Assembly: GCA_963971225.1 (NCBI GenBank)
Contig: OZ020269.1
Location: 92,690,865 to 92,754,864 of the forward strand
DNA length: 64,000 bases
From: Melieria omissa
Lineage: Eukaryota > Arthropoda > Insecta > Diptera > Ulidiidae
Direction of reading: 5' to 3'
The notes below the pieces were generated by a model that was not told the origin of the DNA, did not search any database, and worked only from the letters and a program-made list of their open reading frames with translations. Of the stretch, positions 31,475 through 44,239 are shown piece after piece; the stretch's first letter is position 1, and every line of letters starts with the position of its first letter. The position numbers and the translations under genes are program-made.

Positions 31475-33260
31475 GTCATAGATAGATAGATGGATTAGTT
31501 AGATTAAATAGATTAGTAAGATAAGTTTGATTAGTTAGATTAATTTGATTATTTAGATTAGTTAGATAAGTTAGATTAGTTTGATTAATAAGATCAGTTT
31601 GATTAGTGGGATTTGTTAGTTTAGTTAGATTAGATTGAATAGTTAAATTATTTAGATTAGTTTGATTTGTTTAATTACTTAGTTTAGTTTGATCTAACTA
31701 GAGAGATTAGTGAACTTAGTTTTATTAGTTAGATTAGTTAGTTAGATAAGTCAGTTTAGTTATATTAGTTTGAGTAGTTAAACAAGTTAGATTAGTTTGT
31801 TTAGTTAGATTACTTTAGTTAAATTAGTTATGAGATTAATTTGATAAGTTTGATTAGTTAGATTAATGAGATTAGTTAGATAATCTAGAATAGTCAGATT
31901 AGTTAGATTATCTAGAATAGTCAGATTAGTTTGATTAGTTAGATTAGTCAGATTAGTCAGATTAGTTGGAATAGTTATATTAATTAGATTATTTAGATCA
32001 GTGAGATTAGTTTGATTAGTACGATTAGTTAGTTAAATTAGTTAGTTAAATTAGTTAATTTAGTTAGATTAGTTTGAAAAGTTTGATTGGCTAGATTAGT
32101 TTGATTAGTTAGATTAGTTTGATAGTCAGATTAGTTGGGTTAATGAGATTACTTAGAGTAGCTTGAATAGTCAGATTAGTTTTATTAGTTATTTAGATTA
32201 GTCAGTTTAGTTATCTTAGTTTGATTAGGTAAATAAGTTAGATTAATGAGATAAATTAGATTATCTAGAATAATCAGATAAGTTTGATAAGTTATATTAG
32301 TTTAATTATTTAGATTAGGTTGATTAGTTAGTTAGATTATTCAGATTAGTTCGATTAGTAAGATTAGTTTGATTAGTTATAGTAGTTAGTTAGATTAGTC
32401 AGTTTAGTTAGATTACTTTTGTTAAATAAGTTAGATTAGTTTGATAAGTTCGATTAATTATATTATTGAGATTAGTTAGATAAACTAGAATAGTCAAATT
32501 AGTTTGATTAGTTAGATTAGCTAAAATAGTTAGATTAATTAGATTAGTTAGATTGTTACGATTATTTAGATTAGTTTTATTAGTACGATTAATTAGTTAG
32601 ATTAGTTAGTGAAATTAGCTAGTTTAGTTAGATTAGTTAGTTTAGTTAGATTACTTTTGTTAAATAAGTTAGATTAGTTTGATAAGTTCGATTAATTATA
32701 TTATTGAGATTAGTTAGATAAACTAGAATAGTCAAATTAGTTTGATTAGTTAGATTAGCTAAAATAGTTAGATTAATTAGATTAGTTAGATTGTTACGAT
32801 TATTTAGATTAGTTTTATTAGTACGATTAATTAGTTAGATTAGTTAGTGAAATTAGCTAGTTTAGTTAGATTAGTTAGTTTAGTTAGATTACTTTAGTTA
32901 AATTAGTTAGATTAGTTTGATAAGTTCGATTAGTTAGATTAATGATATTAGTTAAATAAGCTAGAATAGTCAAATTAGTTTGATTAGTTAGATTAGTAAA
33001 ATTAGTTAGAATAGTTAGCTAGAATAGTTAGATTAATAAGATTAGCTAGATTATTTAGATAAGTGTGAGTAGTTTGATTAGTTTAGTTAGTTAAATAAGT
33101 GAGTTTAGTTAGATTATTTGGATTTGTTGGATTAGTTTTATTAGTTAATTTAGTTAGATTAATTTGATTAATTTGATTAGTTAGATAGATTAGTTAGGTT
33201 AGTTAGATTAGTTTAAAAAGTTAAATTAGTTCGATTAGTTAGATTAATGAATAGTTAGGG
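31475..33260. repeat. TTAGATTAGT tandem array with 238-bp higher-order unit
   Basis: About 1.8 kb of degenerate AGATTAGTT/TGATTAGTT units of 9-10 bases. Within it, 32403-32640 and 32641-32878 are near-identical 238-bp copies (shared landmark GATTACTTTTGTTAAATAAG). A third, more diverged and partial copy starts at about 32879. Local amplification therefore happened recently on top of an older, decayed array. No coding potential. Confidence 0.9.
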
Positions 33261-35250
33261 ATTAAGGTATATTAATATTAATTCGATGATTTAATAATTC
33301 CTCTCAAAATTTCTCGCATGTACCGCCTCGCCAACTTGAACCTCAATCGACTCCAACTTCATATCCACTTATTTTTGTCTTCGTCGTCGTTGTCCTTGTT
33401 GTCGTTGCCTGCTGACAAGGATTACTTTCTTTGCGTGATTTTGTTGTTTTGTTTAGCTACTTAAACTTTCCACTTTCCACTTCCATTTTTCCGCCCAATT
33501 TTGTTCCATTATGTGGCCTGACGTTCGCTTCGCATTGAACTTCAACAAATAAATCAATACAATATTTTCGCATTTCTGGTTGTGTAACTTATTTTTGGCG
33601 CTTCCCACTTATTTTTCGCTCCCCCTATTTACTTCAGCAGCTTCGCGCTGTGATGTGTAATTCTTCGTGTGCGCTCTTTGTGCTTGCAACTAAATTAGAT
33701 TACAATCACAGCGAATATGGAACTTATGGTAATAATATTGATGGCTGTCAATGGAGCAACAATGACAAAAGAAATCAGAGACACAGTGACACAAGATGGC
33801 AGAGCAGCGAAGGGAACTGTAGCCACTTTGTTTTGGAATGGATGGAAGGAATGCAGGGATGAACAGCTAAAGAAACGAATAGCTGGAAGAGGGAATGGAG
33901 GTATGGACGAATGAATAAACACAGAAAACTGAGGAATGAAAAAACGTATTAGCGGAACGTTAGATGTATGAGAGGATGTTCAGAATTGATGCAAGAAAAA
34001 GATAAAAAGAGGAATTGATCCAAAAAATTGTTTGAAGCACTAAGAGATTGCCATGTGGACCATACGACCAACGTGCTCAGTGTACAACCGAATGAATCAA
34101 TGTAATTCAGAATGTATGAACAAAGAGATTGTATCAGCGATGAATGAATTAACGAGTAGGGGAAAGCAACAAGTGGGTGAATAAAGAGATTAACACACTA
34201 AATAAATAAAAGGATTAATTAGAGCACAGAAATGTGAATGAAAAGATTATCGCATGAAATAGAGAAACTCATTGATGTATGAAAAAGTGAACCAAAATGA
34301 ACAGGTGAGTGATAGAAACGAACAGGTTAACACATTGAACTAATGAATAGGAATATAAAGGAATGAAAGTGCTGATATGAAGATGAGTCATGTAGAACAG
34401 ATGGATGAAAAGATGAATATATGAAACACATAAGTGAACGGAAAGAACAAAACGAGTAGCTTGTCTACTCTTTCTTCTATCCGAGTTATAAGATGAACAT
34501 GTTGACGCATAGAACGAAAGAATAAACTGATGGATGAACACATGAAACTGAACTGATGTAGAGAAAAGTAGATGTAAAGACGTGTCATATAGATGAATAG
34601 GTTAGCACATAAAATGAAGCAAAGAATAGATCAATAGACGAATAAATCGAGGAACACTGGAACAGGGAAGTGAGTCCGTAAATGAAAGAACAAAAAAAGG
34701 ACGAATTGAATAGAAGTACAGGTTAACTCATAGAATAAAGTAATAAGCAAATGGATGAAGCAGATAATGATGAACACATGAAGCAGATAAATGAAAGAAT
34801 GGATGAAGAAGCGAACAGGAGCTACAAGTCATATAGATGAACGAGGTTGCTGCTCTAACGGAGAAACCAACAAATTGATGAGGTTGGTGGTAAATACTTC
34901 AGTGAATGGTTCTACAAACAGATACGTTAAAGGTATGGGGTGAAGTATTGAACAGTTGAATATAGAAATAAACTTTTACATTAATTTTAATCCAAATTCA
35001 AGTGAACGAAAGCTGGACGGATTATTAGGAAAAGACAAATGGTTGCGCAGGTAAGTAGTAATCCAGATAAGAAGGTATATGAAAGGCCTAACGCATAGTT
35101 GGAAACAATAATTTTAATCTCATAACTTCAATCTTTATCCATTTTCATTTCCATTATTTTTCTATCTCCATAAATTGTCATTATAATTTCATAATTTAGT
35201 TTCAATACATTTTAAATCTTAATACTTCATTAATTAATTTACTCCCGACC
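33261..35250. other. Non-coding, purine-rich plus strand
   Basis: 33690-35090 is strongly purine-rich on the plus strand, with loosely repeated GAATGAA, GATGAAC and GAACAGGTTA words but no clear period. It may be a very decayed tandem array related to the GAAT array at 39460. Short minus frames (Phe/Ser-rich) are by-products. Confidence 0.45.
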
Positions 35251-35863
35251 TCGATGTTTGTCGATCTTATTTCTTGTGTGTCCACTCTGGTCGCCGGTCG
35301 GATTAAAAAAGAAGCAATAACTTTTTTGCTCAATTCTCGATCAGCCGACCGGGTGACTCATATGCATCAAGTTATCCGGTGTTGTCACCTTATTACTAGT
35401 GCGGATTACAACATTTTTGAAGCCTATAGATCCACTTTCTAAACAACTACAATCGTTTTTCTATAGGTTTACAACTTCAAGATTTACAAAGCTTATCATC
35501 TCATTATTATTCCCGAGAAACCCTCATCACAATTTTTTATTTAAAGTCCATGAACGAGTTTTGATATTCTCTAAAAGTGCAATGAAGTCAATCGTTTTGT
35601 TTTTGCCAATGTGAGTTCTATTTTTCCTTTCAAACAGTTGTGTTCCAGTCTTCAGAAAACTAACACCGTGCGACAAAAATTTAAAACAATTTTCACACCG
35701 GAAAAAATCCACGTGGGCGTGAAACTAGAGACCAATCATAGTACTCATGCTTACTCAGTTTTTCATTTCTTCCTTCCTTTTAAAAGGACTTCAAAATTTT
35801 GAAGTGGGTAAAAAATAACAAACATGAAAAAAATACTTAACCTCTCTAATATGGCGATATGTA

Positions 35864-36561
35864 CAGGTATGCGCCTATGAAACCGGTAACGACATCTAGC
35901 GGTAAATAGCCGAATATTTATAAACTTCGGAACCGTACCAAATGTCATGTTTACTTCTTCTGTCATATGTCAACAATATTCAGTTCACAATTTGTCAAGT
36001 TTCATCCAACACCGCATTGTTTGACGCTCCGGAAAATGTCCGACATTTACGTGCCTACAAATTACGATTTGCGGACACAGTTAATTTTGTGGCGTGGTGT
36101 CATATGGTATGACCTTCTAAAACCTGGTGAAACGGTTAACGGTGAACGTTACCAACAACAATTGGCCGATTTGAACCGTGCTATACGCCAAAAACGCCCA
36201 GAATATGAAGCCAGGCAACACAAAGTGATTTTCCTCGATGACAACGCACCACCACACCGCACTAGAGCCACCAAAGAATTGGTTGCATCGTACAACTGGG
36301 AAGCTCTTGCTCATGCGGCTTACTCACCAGACTTGGCGCCTTCGGATTATCACATGTTCGCATCGATGGGCCACGCATGTATCGATGATTGGTTTCAGGC
36401 AAAAGACGAAACATTTTTTTGGCGAGGCATCCATAAATTGCCTGAGAGATGGGAAAAATGTGTAGCTAGCGATGGCCATTACTTTGAAGAATAAAATTGT
36501 AATCATTTCCTCACAATAAACGTGTCAAAAATAATTACCGGTTTCATAGGCGCATACCTGG
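35864..36561 (+). mobile_element. Internally deleted mariner element, about 698 bp
   Basis: Inverted termini match over about 26 bases (core GGTATGCGCCTATGAAACCG). Left flank TA at 35862-35863 and right flank TA at 36562-36563 fit the mariner TA target; the left end appears to lack one C. Length is about half that of an intact mariner. It carries the truncated transposase frame at 35967-36494 and an AATAAA just before the right TIR. TIR preservation suggests the copy could be mobilised in trans if an active relative exists. Confidence 0.85.
35967..36494 (+). pseudogene. Mariner transposase, internal deletion, 175-codon frame
   Basis: After 24 leader codons, MSDIYVPTNYDLRTQLIL matches the extreme N-terminus of a mariner transposase. 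It then jumps to WRGVIWYDLLKPGETVNGER, so the helix-turn-helix and the first catalytic Asp are gone. The rest keeps the second Asp (VIFLDDNAPPHRT), the third Asp (AYSPDLAPSDYHMF) and the LPERWEKCVASDGHYF end. About 150-170 residues are missing compared with the family. The junction is in frame and no stop occurs, so it was probably a clean internal deletion. A catalytically active protein is not expected. Confidence 0.85.
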
Positions 36562-39450
36562 TATATTAAATGAAAAAAGAAAGGCTCAAGAATTTACAAC
36601 AAATTGATTTTTATCTATTTGTGAGAAAAAGGATATGAAAAAGGTCCTTTAAAAATTGTAATCCTTTATATCCTTGAAAAGTTATATAGAATTTTCTTGA
36701 AAAGTAAATATGTTAAAACCCAAAATCTCCTTGATCACGTGTCAAAACTTCATTAAAATTTCTCGATTTTTTACTCCTTGTGGACTATTGTACGATATAT
36801 GGATCGAAATTGATTGAGCTGTAATTCGCAACCTAAATGATGTTTCAATAATTTGATGAATTTTATTACTAAAAAGTGCAAAAGGAGTCAATATTTTGAA
36901 GAAAAATTTATGATCTCAAGAAATGCAGAAATTGACCGGAAAGGGTTAAGTCCTACAACTATGCAATGTACAGCAAAAAATGTTCGTTAAATGTTGTTTT
37001 TACTGTACATTACATACTTTTAGGGGTGATGATTCTTTCAATAACTACCGCTTGGACGATTTGAAAAGATGACAGATGTTTTTAAAAAGAACCACGCTCC
37101 GGGTATAAACACAATCCAGCGATACGAACTGTTCCTGCGTTGGCCAGCACAAACTGACTTAAAACAGAACATTGTATACTCAGAAGAAAGGAGCTTACGA
37201 AATTGACCATCAAATAACAATAGACAGATGAATAGTCGCATGAGAGTGAGGTTATGTAAACGTAGGTATTCGTTATTGGAAAGATTTTACGAACTAAATG
37301 CCAAAGTTTGATGAACTGATTGTCAGATATTCTGAAAGATGAAAAGAAAAAGGCTTCTGCAAAGATGGGAAAACGCAGCAAGGTGATCAATCGAGATAAA
37401 CAGACATGAAAGGCCGAGCAAATACAAGAAACATATTTTAAATTAGCCAAACAGACATGTTCTGCATTTGATGTGATGATTTCATATAAAACTGGATTAA
37501 ATTCACGAAATCTATGAAACAAAATCTAATATGAATTGCTTTAACTTTCATATACACGAACTTATGCACTCATCCAATAAAAAGGATATGCGGAACATGA
37601 CTGAAAGTTGCTTCAACAAGCATCTTATTTGTCTACACATTGTGAAAAAAATGCAGCTTTTTATTTACCCTTCCGGAGATAGTCTACACAGCACACTACT
37701 TCTTCCCACACCAACCTTGATCAACAACAGTGAACTGATCCATTAAAAAATTTCCAGTAAATGGGAAATTTGACAAACCGATTGTCACATTCGTACTGAC
37801 AAATGAGAGGAGACAGAGTTTTTTCATATTTCAAGGGCAAACGAATAAGCGGAAAGTTGATTAACACACGAATTAACTATGAAAGGTATAAGACAACTGG
37901 ACAGATGTATGATGTATGCAAAAAAATTAGTACTGAATAATAGTAGTAAGTTGCAAATAAATCGATAATTCCATACATTGATGAAATTATGAATACTACT
38001 AAAAGATGGACACAGCAAATTACATTAGAACTGACAAAGAGGTTTCCTTCAGCTGTTTTACTTAACTATGGCCAATTCAATTGACGAATATCCGATTGAC
38101 AAACGGTTAAGTTGTCGGAAATGAGATTTTTTGTGTACTGATTTATTTTTTCAAGGGGAGGACAGTGCCCCCGCAGTTGTCTAATGTGACCCTAACTTAT
38201 GGCAAACGTCCGCGCAGCGTCGAGGGGCGAATGTTGTGTGTTTTGAATTTAATTTAATGTGACTTGGGTTGCTGACGCACCCGGCACATGCCACGGTTTA
38301 CTATACTGTTGCCACATTGCGTTGCCTCCTCGAACCCCCGCGCCACTGCCCACTCATTGCAACAACCCCGGCCGATTTGTTTTGCTGGCGCTCCATCAAT
38401 TGGCATTCTTTTTTTTCTACTATCTAACTGTGTTTCGTTTGCTCTTGTTTTCTTTTATTTTCGGTTTTTATTTGTATTATTTTTGTTGTTGTTGTTGCCT
38501 GTTTGTTCTTACGCACCAGAAGCGCGCTTGAATGCGTGCGCGCTACTTTTCATGCGATACTTTGCCTGCGTTGATGTCCTTTGGCAGTCAGCGCGCGTTG
38601 TTCCTTTTGAGCGTCCAACTTTACGGGGTGGAGGCAGGTCGCGAGACGGAGGAGGGGTCGGCAGTATAAGCAGTTGAAAATAATGCGAATCTGTTGCCAA
38701 CGCGAGCGGAATGACATTGATGCGCGTTCGCGTTCAGTCGCGCGGCGTGACGCGACGCGCTCATTCATTCGCCACTTGTCTGTTGTCTGTTTGGTTGGTT
38801 GGTTGGTTGGTTGGTTGTTTGCTTGCTGGAAGTATCAATTGTTGTTGGCTGATTGTAAATGCTGCTGGCTGCTAGCTGACGCTTCTGCTCCTGCTGCTGC
38901 TGCTGCTTTTGTTGTTGACGTTGGTGTTGAGGTAATTTGCGCCGCGGCATATCTTTGCCGCCGCTGTGCGTTGCGCTCTTATTTACTTAGCAATTTTCGT
39001 GCAAAATACAAAATTCCAATGAATATAATGAAACCGATTTATCGCTTTGTAAACGACAGCAATAACAACAACACCAACAACAACTACAACGCATTCAAAA
39101 CAATTGAAGCGAGTGGTTGAAGGTTGAGGGTAGGTTGGGCCACCGCCACCGCTGCCGTCGCTTCCAACTCTCTGCTGGTGGTAATGCGACGTCGTCATTT
39201 AAATTCGTCGATAAATTTTTCTTCTCTTGTTTTGCGCTCTCGTGGTTTGTTTGTTTTTGCCAGTTTTTATTTGCGCACTGAATATTTCAGGAGATCATCA
39301 AAAATGTGCAAGCAATGAAATTTTAATCGAATCCCCAAGCAGACTTTAACCCATTTGAAGTGTTGCGAAGCAATAAAATTTATGAATCAGAATTTTTCTT
39401 TAGTTTAGTTTAGTTAGTTTTTTAACAATTAATTCAAACAGAAAAAAATG
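36562..39450. other. Non-coding stretch
   Basis: 36600-38150 is AT-rich with no repeat I can define; frames of 60-146 codons are not recognisable. 38200-39200 is GC-richer, with CT/GTT-rich words, a TTGG run at 38791-38815 and CAA runs at 39061-39090. A 148-codon plus frame (38674-39120) is Arg/Ala/Leu-rich with microsatellite residues and has overlapping frames on the opposite strand, so I do not call it. Confidence 0.4.
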
Positions 39451-39459
39451 TATAAAAAA

Positions 39460-40600
39460 AAATTGAATGAATGAAAGAATGAATGAATGAGTGATTGAAT
39501 GAATGAATTAATGAATGCGTGAATGAGTGCATGAGTGAATGAATGAATGAATGAGTGAATGAATTAATGAATGAAGGATGAATGAATAATTGAATGAATG
39601 AATGAGTGAATGAATTAATGAAGAAGGCAGAATGAATAATTGAATGAATGAATGAGTAAACGAATGAAGGAAGAATGAAGAAGTGAATGAATGAATAATT
39701 GAATGAATGAATGAATAAATGAGTGAATGAATGAATAGATGAATGAATTAATGCATGAATGAGTGAATGAATAATTTAATGAACGAATGAATAAATGAAT
39801 GAATGAATGAACAAATTAATGATTGAGTAAATAAATGATTGAATGAATGAATAAATGAATAAATTAATAAATGATTGAATGAGTGAATGAATGAATAAAT
39901 GAATGAATTAGTGATTGAAAGAATAAATGAGTGAATTAATGAATGAATGATTGAATGAATGAATGAATTAACGAACGATTGAATGAATGAATGAATGAAC
40001 AAATGAATGGCTGAATGAATGAATGAATGAGTGCATGAATGAATGAATTAATGAACGAATGATTGAATCAATGAATGAATTATTACATGAATGAATTAAT
40101 GAATGAATTAATGAATGAATGAATGAATGAATAAATAAATGAATGAATGATTGAATGAATGAATGAATTAACGAACGATTGAATGAATGAATAAATGAAT
40201 GAATGAATGAATGAGTGCACGAATGAATGAATTAATGAATGAATTATTTAATGAATTAATGAATAAATGAATTAATGAATGAATAAATGAATGAATAAAT
40301 GAATGCATGAATGAATTAATGAACGAATCATTGAATCAATGAATGAATTAAAAAATGAATGCATTATTGAATGAATTAATGAATGAATAAATGAGGGAAT
40401 GAGTGAGTGAATGAATAAATCGATGAATTAATGATTGAATGAATGAATAAATGAGTGAATGAATGAATGAATGATTGAATGAATGAATAAACGAATGAGT
40501 GAATAAATGAATGCATGAATGAACGAATGAGTGAGTGAGTTAGTAAGTGAAAGGCTGAATGAATGAATGAATGCGTGAATGAGTGAATGTATGAGGTTCG
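39460..40600. repeat. (GAAT)n tetranucleotide array, degenerate
   Basis: About 1.1 kb of TGAATGAA units with frequent variants (AATA, AATT, GAGT, GATT). Longer blocks repeat within it: GAATTAACGAACGATTGAAT recurs at about 39965 and 40166, showing unequal exchange over about 200 bases. The minus frame of 84 codons (Phe/Ile/His/Ser repeat) is a by-product. Confidence 0.9.
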
Positions 40601-41333
40601 GGGGTCTAGAAGGATAAAACGTGGGTAAAGATGTTGTATGAATAAACGTGATTTAAGATGCCTATTGATTTGAAATTTGGAAGTAACACTTCAAATAAAG
40701 TAATTCCAAAACTGTTTTATTTATTTCGAAAATCAAAATTAATCGGGGCCAACAATGGGTTAAGGTGCGTATATGAAAAGACTACGAAAAAACGAGGAAT
40801 CGATGACGTCAAAGTTGGTGAAAACAACTAAAATAAAACAACTTTACACGTGTTTTTCATTTTTTTGAAGTCAAGACTTAAAAGAGTGAACCAAGGATTA
40901 ACGGTTTCTATGAAAAAACAGAATTTTTTACGCTTTTTGACTTCAATCTTGGTGAAAGTATTTCAAATGTAAAATAATTCGTTACTTTTTTTTCATTTTT
41001 CGAAAATCAAAACAACAACTTCGAATACAAAAAGAAGCAAACATCGAAATCGGTCCAGTCGTTCTTAAGTGATTCACAAACATGGCAGGGATTTTCCGAC
41101 TTTTCCGATCGATTTTCAGGAATTTTCTTTTCGCATAAACCTGAACTGACTCAAGACGAATGCAATCAAATAAACCCCATGGAAATCGGCCGGTCCGTTT
41201 TCAAATACTGAAATTTTGTGATCTCCATTTTGTTTAATATTTTCGTCATTTATATTTTTTATATTTTTTTATAATTTTTTTTTAATATGTAATAGGCATT
41301 AAAATATAAAAAATCATAATGAAATAAGCATAG
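40601..41333. other. Non-coding stretch, AT-rich
   Basis: No gene or clear repeat seen. AT-rich, with T-runs at 41255-41285. Confidence 0.4.
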
Positions 41334-41334
41334 G

Positions 41335-41640
41335 TTAGGTTAGGCCATTAGGTAGGCCATTCGCGGCCCGTGCTGATACCTCGAGAAGGGCGTGGTTGCC
41401 TCTCGAGCTATACACCCCCGCGGGTTGGTTACTAGCCATCTCAATTTGACAATCTATCGAACGATTCGGACGGGTCATTTTCTCGTTAGTGCTGGGCAGT
41501 GGCACATCAGATGTGACACTCTCCTCTTCGCCTGCGTCGTTGTAGCTACGGCAATGGTCGTTGAAGGGGAGGCCGAGTCTCCTGGCATGTGGCGCGTTCG
41601 TCCAATGTCCAGTTGGTACAGAATCTGTGAAGTAAATGGA
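41335..41640 (-). pseudogene. Non-LTR retrotransposon 3' end, minus strand, decayed
   Basis: On the minus strand: ALTGHW-like then PHARRLGLPFNDHCRSY in one frame (second finger Cys replaced by Tyr), then HLMCHCPALTRKR in another, so at least one frameshift. The 3' end is close to GGTTAGGTTAGG on the plus strand (41335-41346), meaning a CCTAA-repeat tail. Same family type as the plus-strand copy at 41715. Confidence 0.6.
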
Positions 41641-41714
41641 ATTCCGCTACAAACAAAGTAATTGACGAGTCCTGCCCTGATTAAGCGATGGCCAAGCACA
41701 ACTATGTAGAAAAG

Positions 41715-42350
41715 TAGGCTGCTAACCGCAGGCTACACATTTACTGGGTACCCGGGCACAAAGGCATAGAGGGAAAAGAGGAAGTGGACGTTATTGCCAA
41801 ACAGGGTGTAAGCCTTCCAGATGAGCTTATCATCAATGTACTGATGCCCCTGCAAGCGCTTCACGGTCAACTAGAGGAACGCATGTAAGGGAAAGCAAAG
41901 ATATGTGGAACAACCTAAGAACCTGCGTGATTTCCAAAACCATGCTTAAGTCCTACGATGTAAAAGGAACGAGATTCTTACTAACTCTCTCAAGAATAGA
42001 CTGCAGAGCCCTAGTAAGCGCACTAACGGGACACTGCCTAGTAGCAGCACATGCTCACAGAATGGGCATTACGAACGACGAAAGCTGCAGGAAATACATG
42101 GAGGTGGGCAGCAGAGAAACTCTGGAACACCTAATGTGCCATTGCCCCGCCATCTCTAGAACTCGCCTGACGTACTTAGGAGTGGTCTCACGGCAAGGCG
42201 TCATACCTCTCTGGAAATCAACGAGCATGCTAAAAGATCACTACTTTAATCGCATCTAAACGGAACTCCGACTGGCATCGCTAAGAACTCAATAGCGTCT
42301 GTGCGTGGCCTTGCTGGCAGCCAGTACAACCTAACCTAACCTATCTAAGA
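41715..42350 (+). pseudogene. Non-LTR retrotransposon 3' end, plus strand, decayed
   Basis: RNase H end (HIYWVPGHKGIEGKEEVDVIA) reads from about 41737, then a frameshift near 41885. The 118-codon frame 41903-42259 follows, with SRIDCRALVSALTGHC and a broken finger: SCRKYMEVGSRETLEHLMCHC, where the second Cys is Tyr. The 3' UTR ends in CAACCTAACCTAACCTA (about 42327-42343). The two divergent 3' ends at 41335 and 42343 point outward, with the 5' truncated ends back to back. Confidence 0.7.
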
Positions 42351-42359
42351 TAATACAGA

Positions 42360-42720
42360 TTACCGAAAGGAATGGCGGACTGCGCTCGTAGCCGTTGCAC
42401 CCCCTAATTGGTCGCAGAAAACCCTTCAGCCGACCCTTTTTTCAAGTTTAGAGCCGTCTGTGAAGATTTCAATAGCTTTGGGCATGGAGCGTCGGCCTTT
42501 CGTTCAGTCACTTCTGCTGGGGATCCCTGTGGTGAACTTACGTTCAGAGCTAGGGGAAGGACTGTATAGTCGATGTGTGCTGGGGTCGGAAAATCCAGGT
42601 CGAGGATTCTTGAGTGGCCCAGGTCTGCCCGTGCCCATCTGCGTATGGCAATTTTGGCAGACTGCCTGACCAGGAGGGTCGAAGGAACCCAGTTAAGTTA
42701 TGCGTGGAACGGATCCAGTT
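42360..42720 (-). pseudogene. Non-LTR retrotransposon fragment: linker and start of RNase H
   Basis: Minus strand reads RRWARADLGHSRILDLDFP (linker) and then, after a frameshift, AIEIFTDGSKLEKRVG, the first strand of RNase H with its catalytic Asp. The same linker motif (LGHSRI) occurs in the 14440-16430 remnant, so both may be one family. Truncated at both ends. Confidence 0.6.
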
Positions 42721-44239
42721 ATGAGAGTATCAATAAGCCTTCTGACTCTGTCGAGTTCTATTCTGTAGTAATTTTTTTTTATAATTATTTTTCCCAACTT
42801 CATTTTGAGGGTCGCATCTTATTTTGAACATCACTTCGATTGAAATCAATGAATGCCCATCAGTGGCACTGACATTACATACATACGTCTGTAGGTGGTG
42901 GTATGCTTACTTGAACCGCACCAACAACAACAACAACAACATTAAAAACTTCATCAAATGGAACAGCACCAAAATGGACGCGTCTGCGCGCAAACAAATC
43001 TGGGAAAAGCAAACCCAAACAGCTAAGCAAACAGTCACATGACTAACGACAACAACAACAACAATAAAAATAACAAGGGACCTCATTCAGCAGCGAAAGC
43101 AAATAAATAATTATAAGCAGATCATGCGCCCACATTGAATGCCGAACCGACGCGTACGTGATGTGACACAGATGCGACAACACGCCTTTGTGCGGCACGA
43201 CTGTGTGCAATGTTTTGTTGTTGTTGTTGCTGTTGTTGCTGCTGGGACATGCATGATGATTGGCAAAAGGAATTCCAAACCGAAACCGAAGCAGCAACAG
43301 CAACAGCAATAGCGCTCCGTCTAAATAGAAACGCAGCGACAGAAAATGAATTGTGAAAAGCGTTAATTAAGCCAAGTAAAAATCTCACACGTCTCGCATT
43401 TGCCATTCAAATTCAAAGTCTACTAGAAAAAAACACAAAATTGTAATGTAATGAAATGAAATGAAATACACTGGAAACCGAAATGAAAACACACACACAC
43501 ACACATTGCGTACACGAGAGCAGCATTTGAATGTGAACGTGCAATGCGCATTGTTGTTGTGTAGAAAGTGTTAGGGGGGGTTGGGGTGCAAACGCAGTGC
43601 GTTGGCTGCAAAGGTTAAGCCACAGCCGTCACCGTCACTGCCACTTGAGGTCGTGCACCGTCGACTGTTTGCCTGTACCTGCTGTGCGGCCAACTGCGGC
43701 TGCCGCAACAACAATGCCCGCGGCCGCATCGGCATTCGGCATTGGCAGCGCTGCGACGACAATCGACAGCAGCAGCAGGGGCACTGCAATGTCACTGGCG
43801 TTACTGTCAAATCTGGACTGCTTGTCATTGTCGCCGGCATTGCTGCTGCTGTGCGGCAAGTGCCCCGATAATCGCAGCAACTTGAATTCTCTCAAGTGCC
43901 GCATGCACGCTGCGTCTTATTGCTTCAATTCAATTCAACGCGTCTCGGCGCCCTTTGACCCGCCCCGCACACTTTACGGTCAGCTTTCGTAGACACAGTC
44001 TGACAGAGTGTCTACATAGACGTTTCATTTGTTGTTGCTGTTTTGACAGAATTCTCATACGTTCGTTCATAGAAGCGCAATTTGTTGGGTGTCTGTATGA
44101 GTGAAATTTCTGGTGTCCCACGAGTTTCTCGTCAAACCCATCGAGCATGAAGCATCGAGCATCTTCCTAGAATAATGAACATTCAACTCTTTTCTGATTT
44201 CAAGCTGTCGCTTGTTAGTCATTTCAACAAAAAGTTTGA
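42721..44239. other. Non-coding stretch, GC-richer patches
   Basis: CAA runs at 42922-42942 and 43049-43064, GTT run at 43213-43242. 43570-43990 is GC-richer and gives overlapping frames of 89-131 codons on both strands with Cys/Arg/Ala bias. None is recognisable, and the overlap argues against real coding. Confidence 0.4.

Noticed and set aside
31475..33260. Possible CRISPR array
   Set aside because: Units are contiguous and degenerate with no unique spacers, and the DNA is clearly eukaryotic.
43571..43992. Cys/Arg-rich frame as a possible small secreted protein
   Set aside because: Frames are open on both strands, no signal peptide, no spacing of Cys typical of a known fold.
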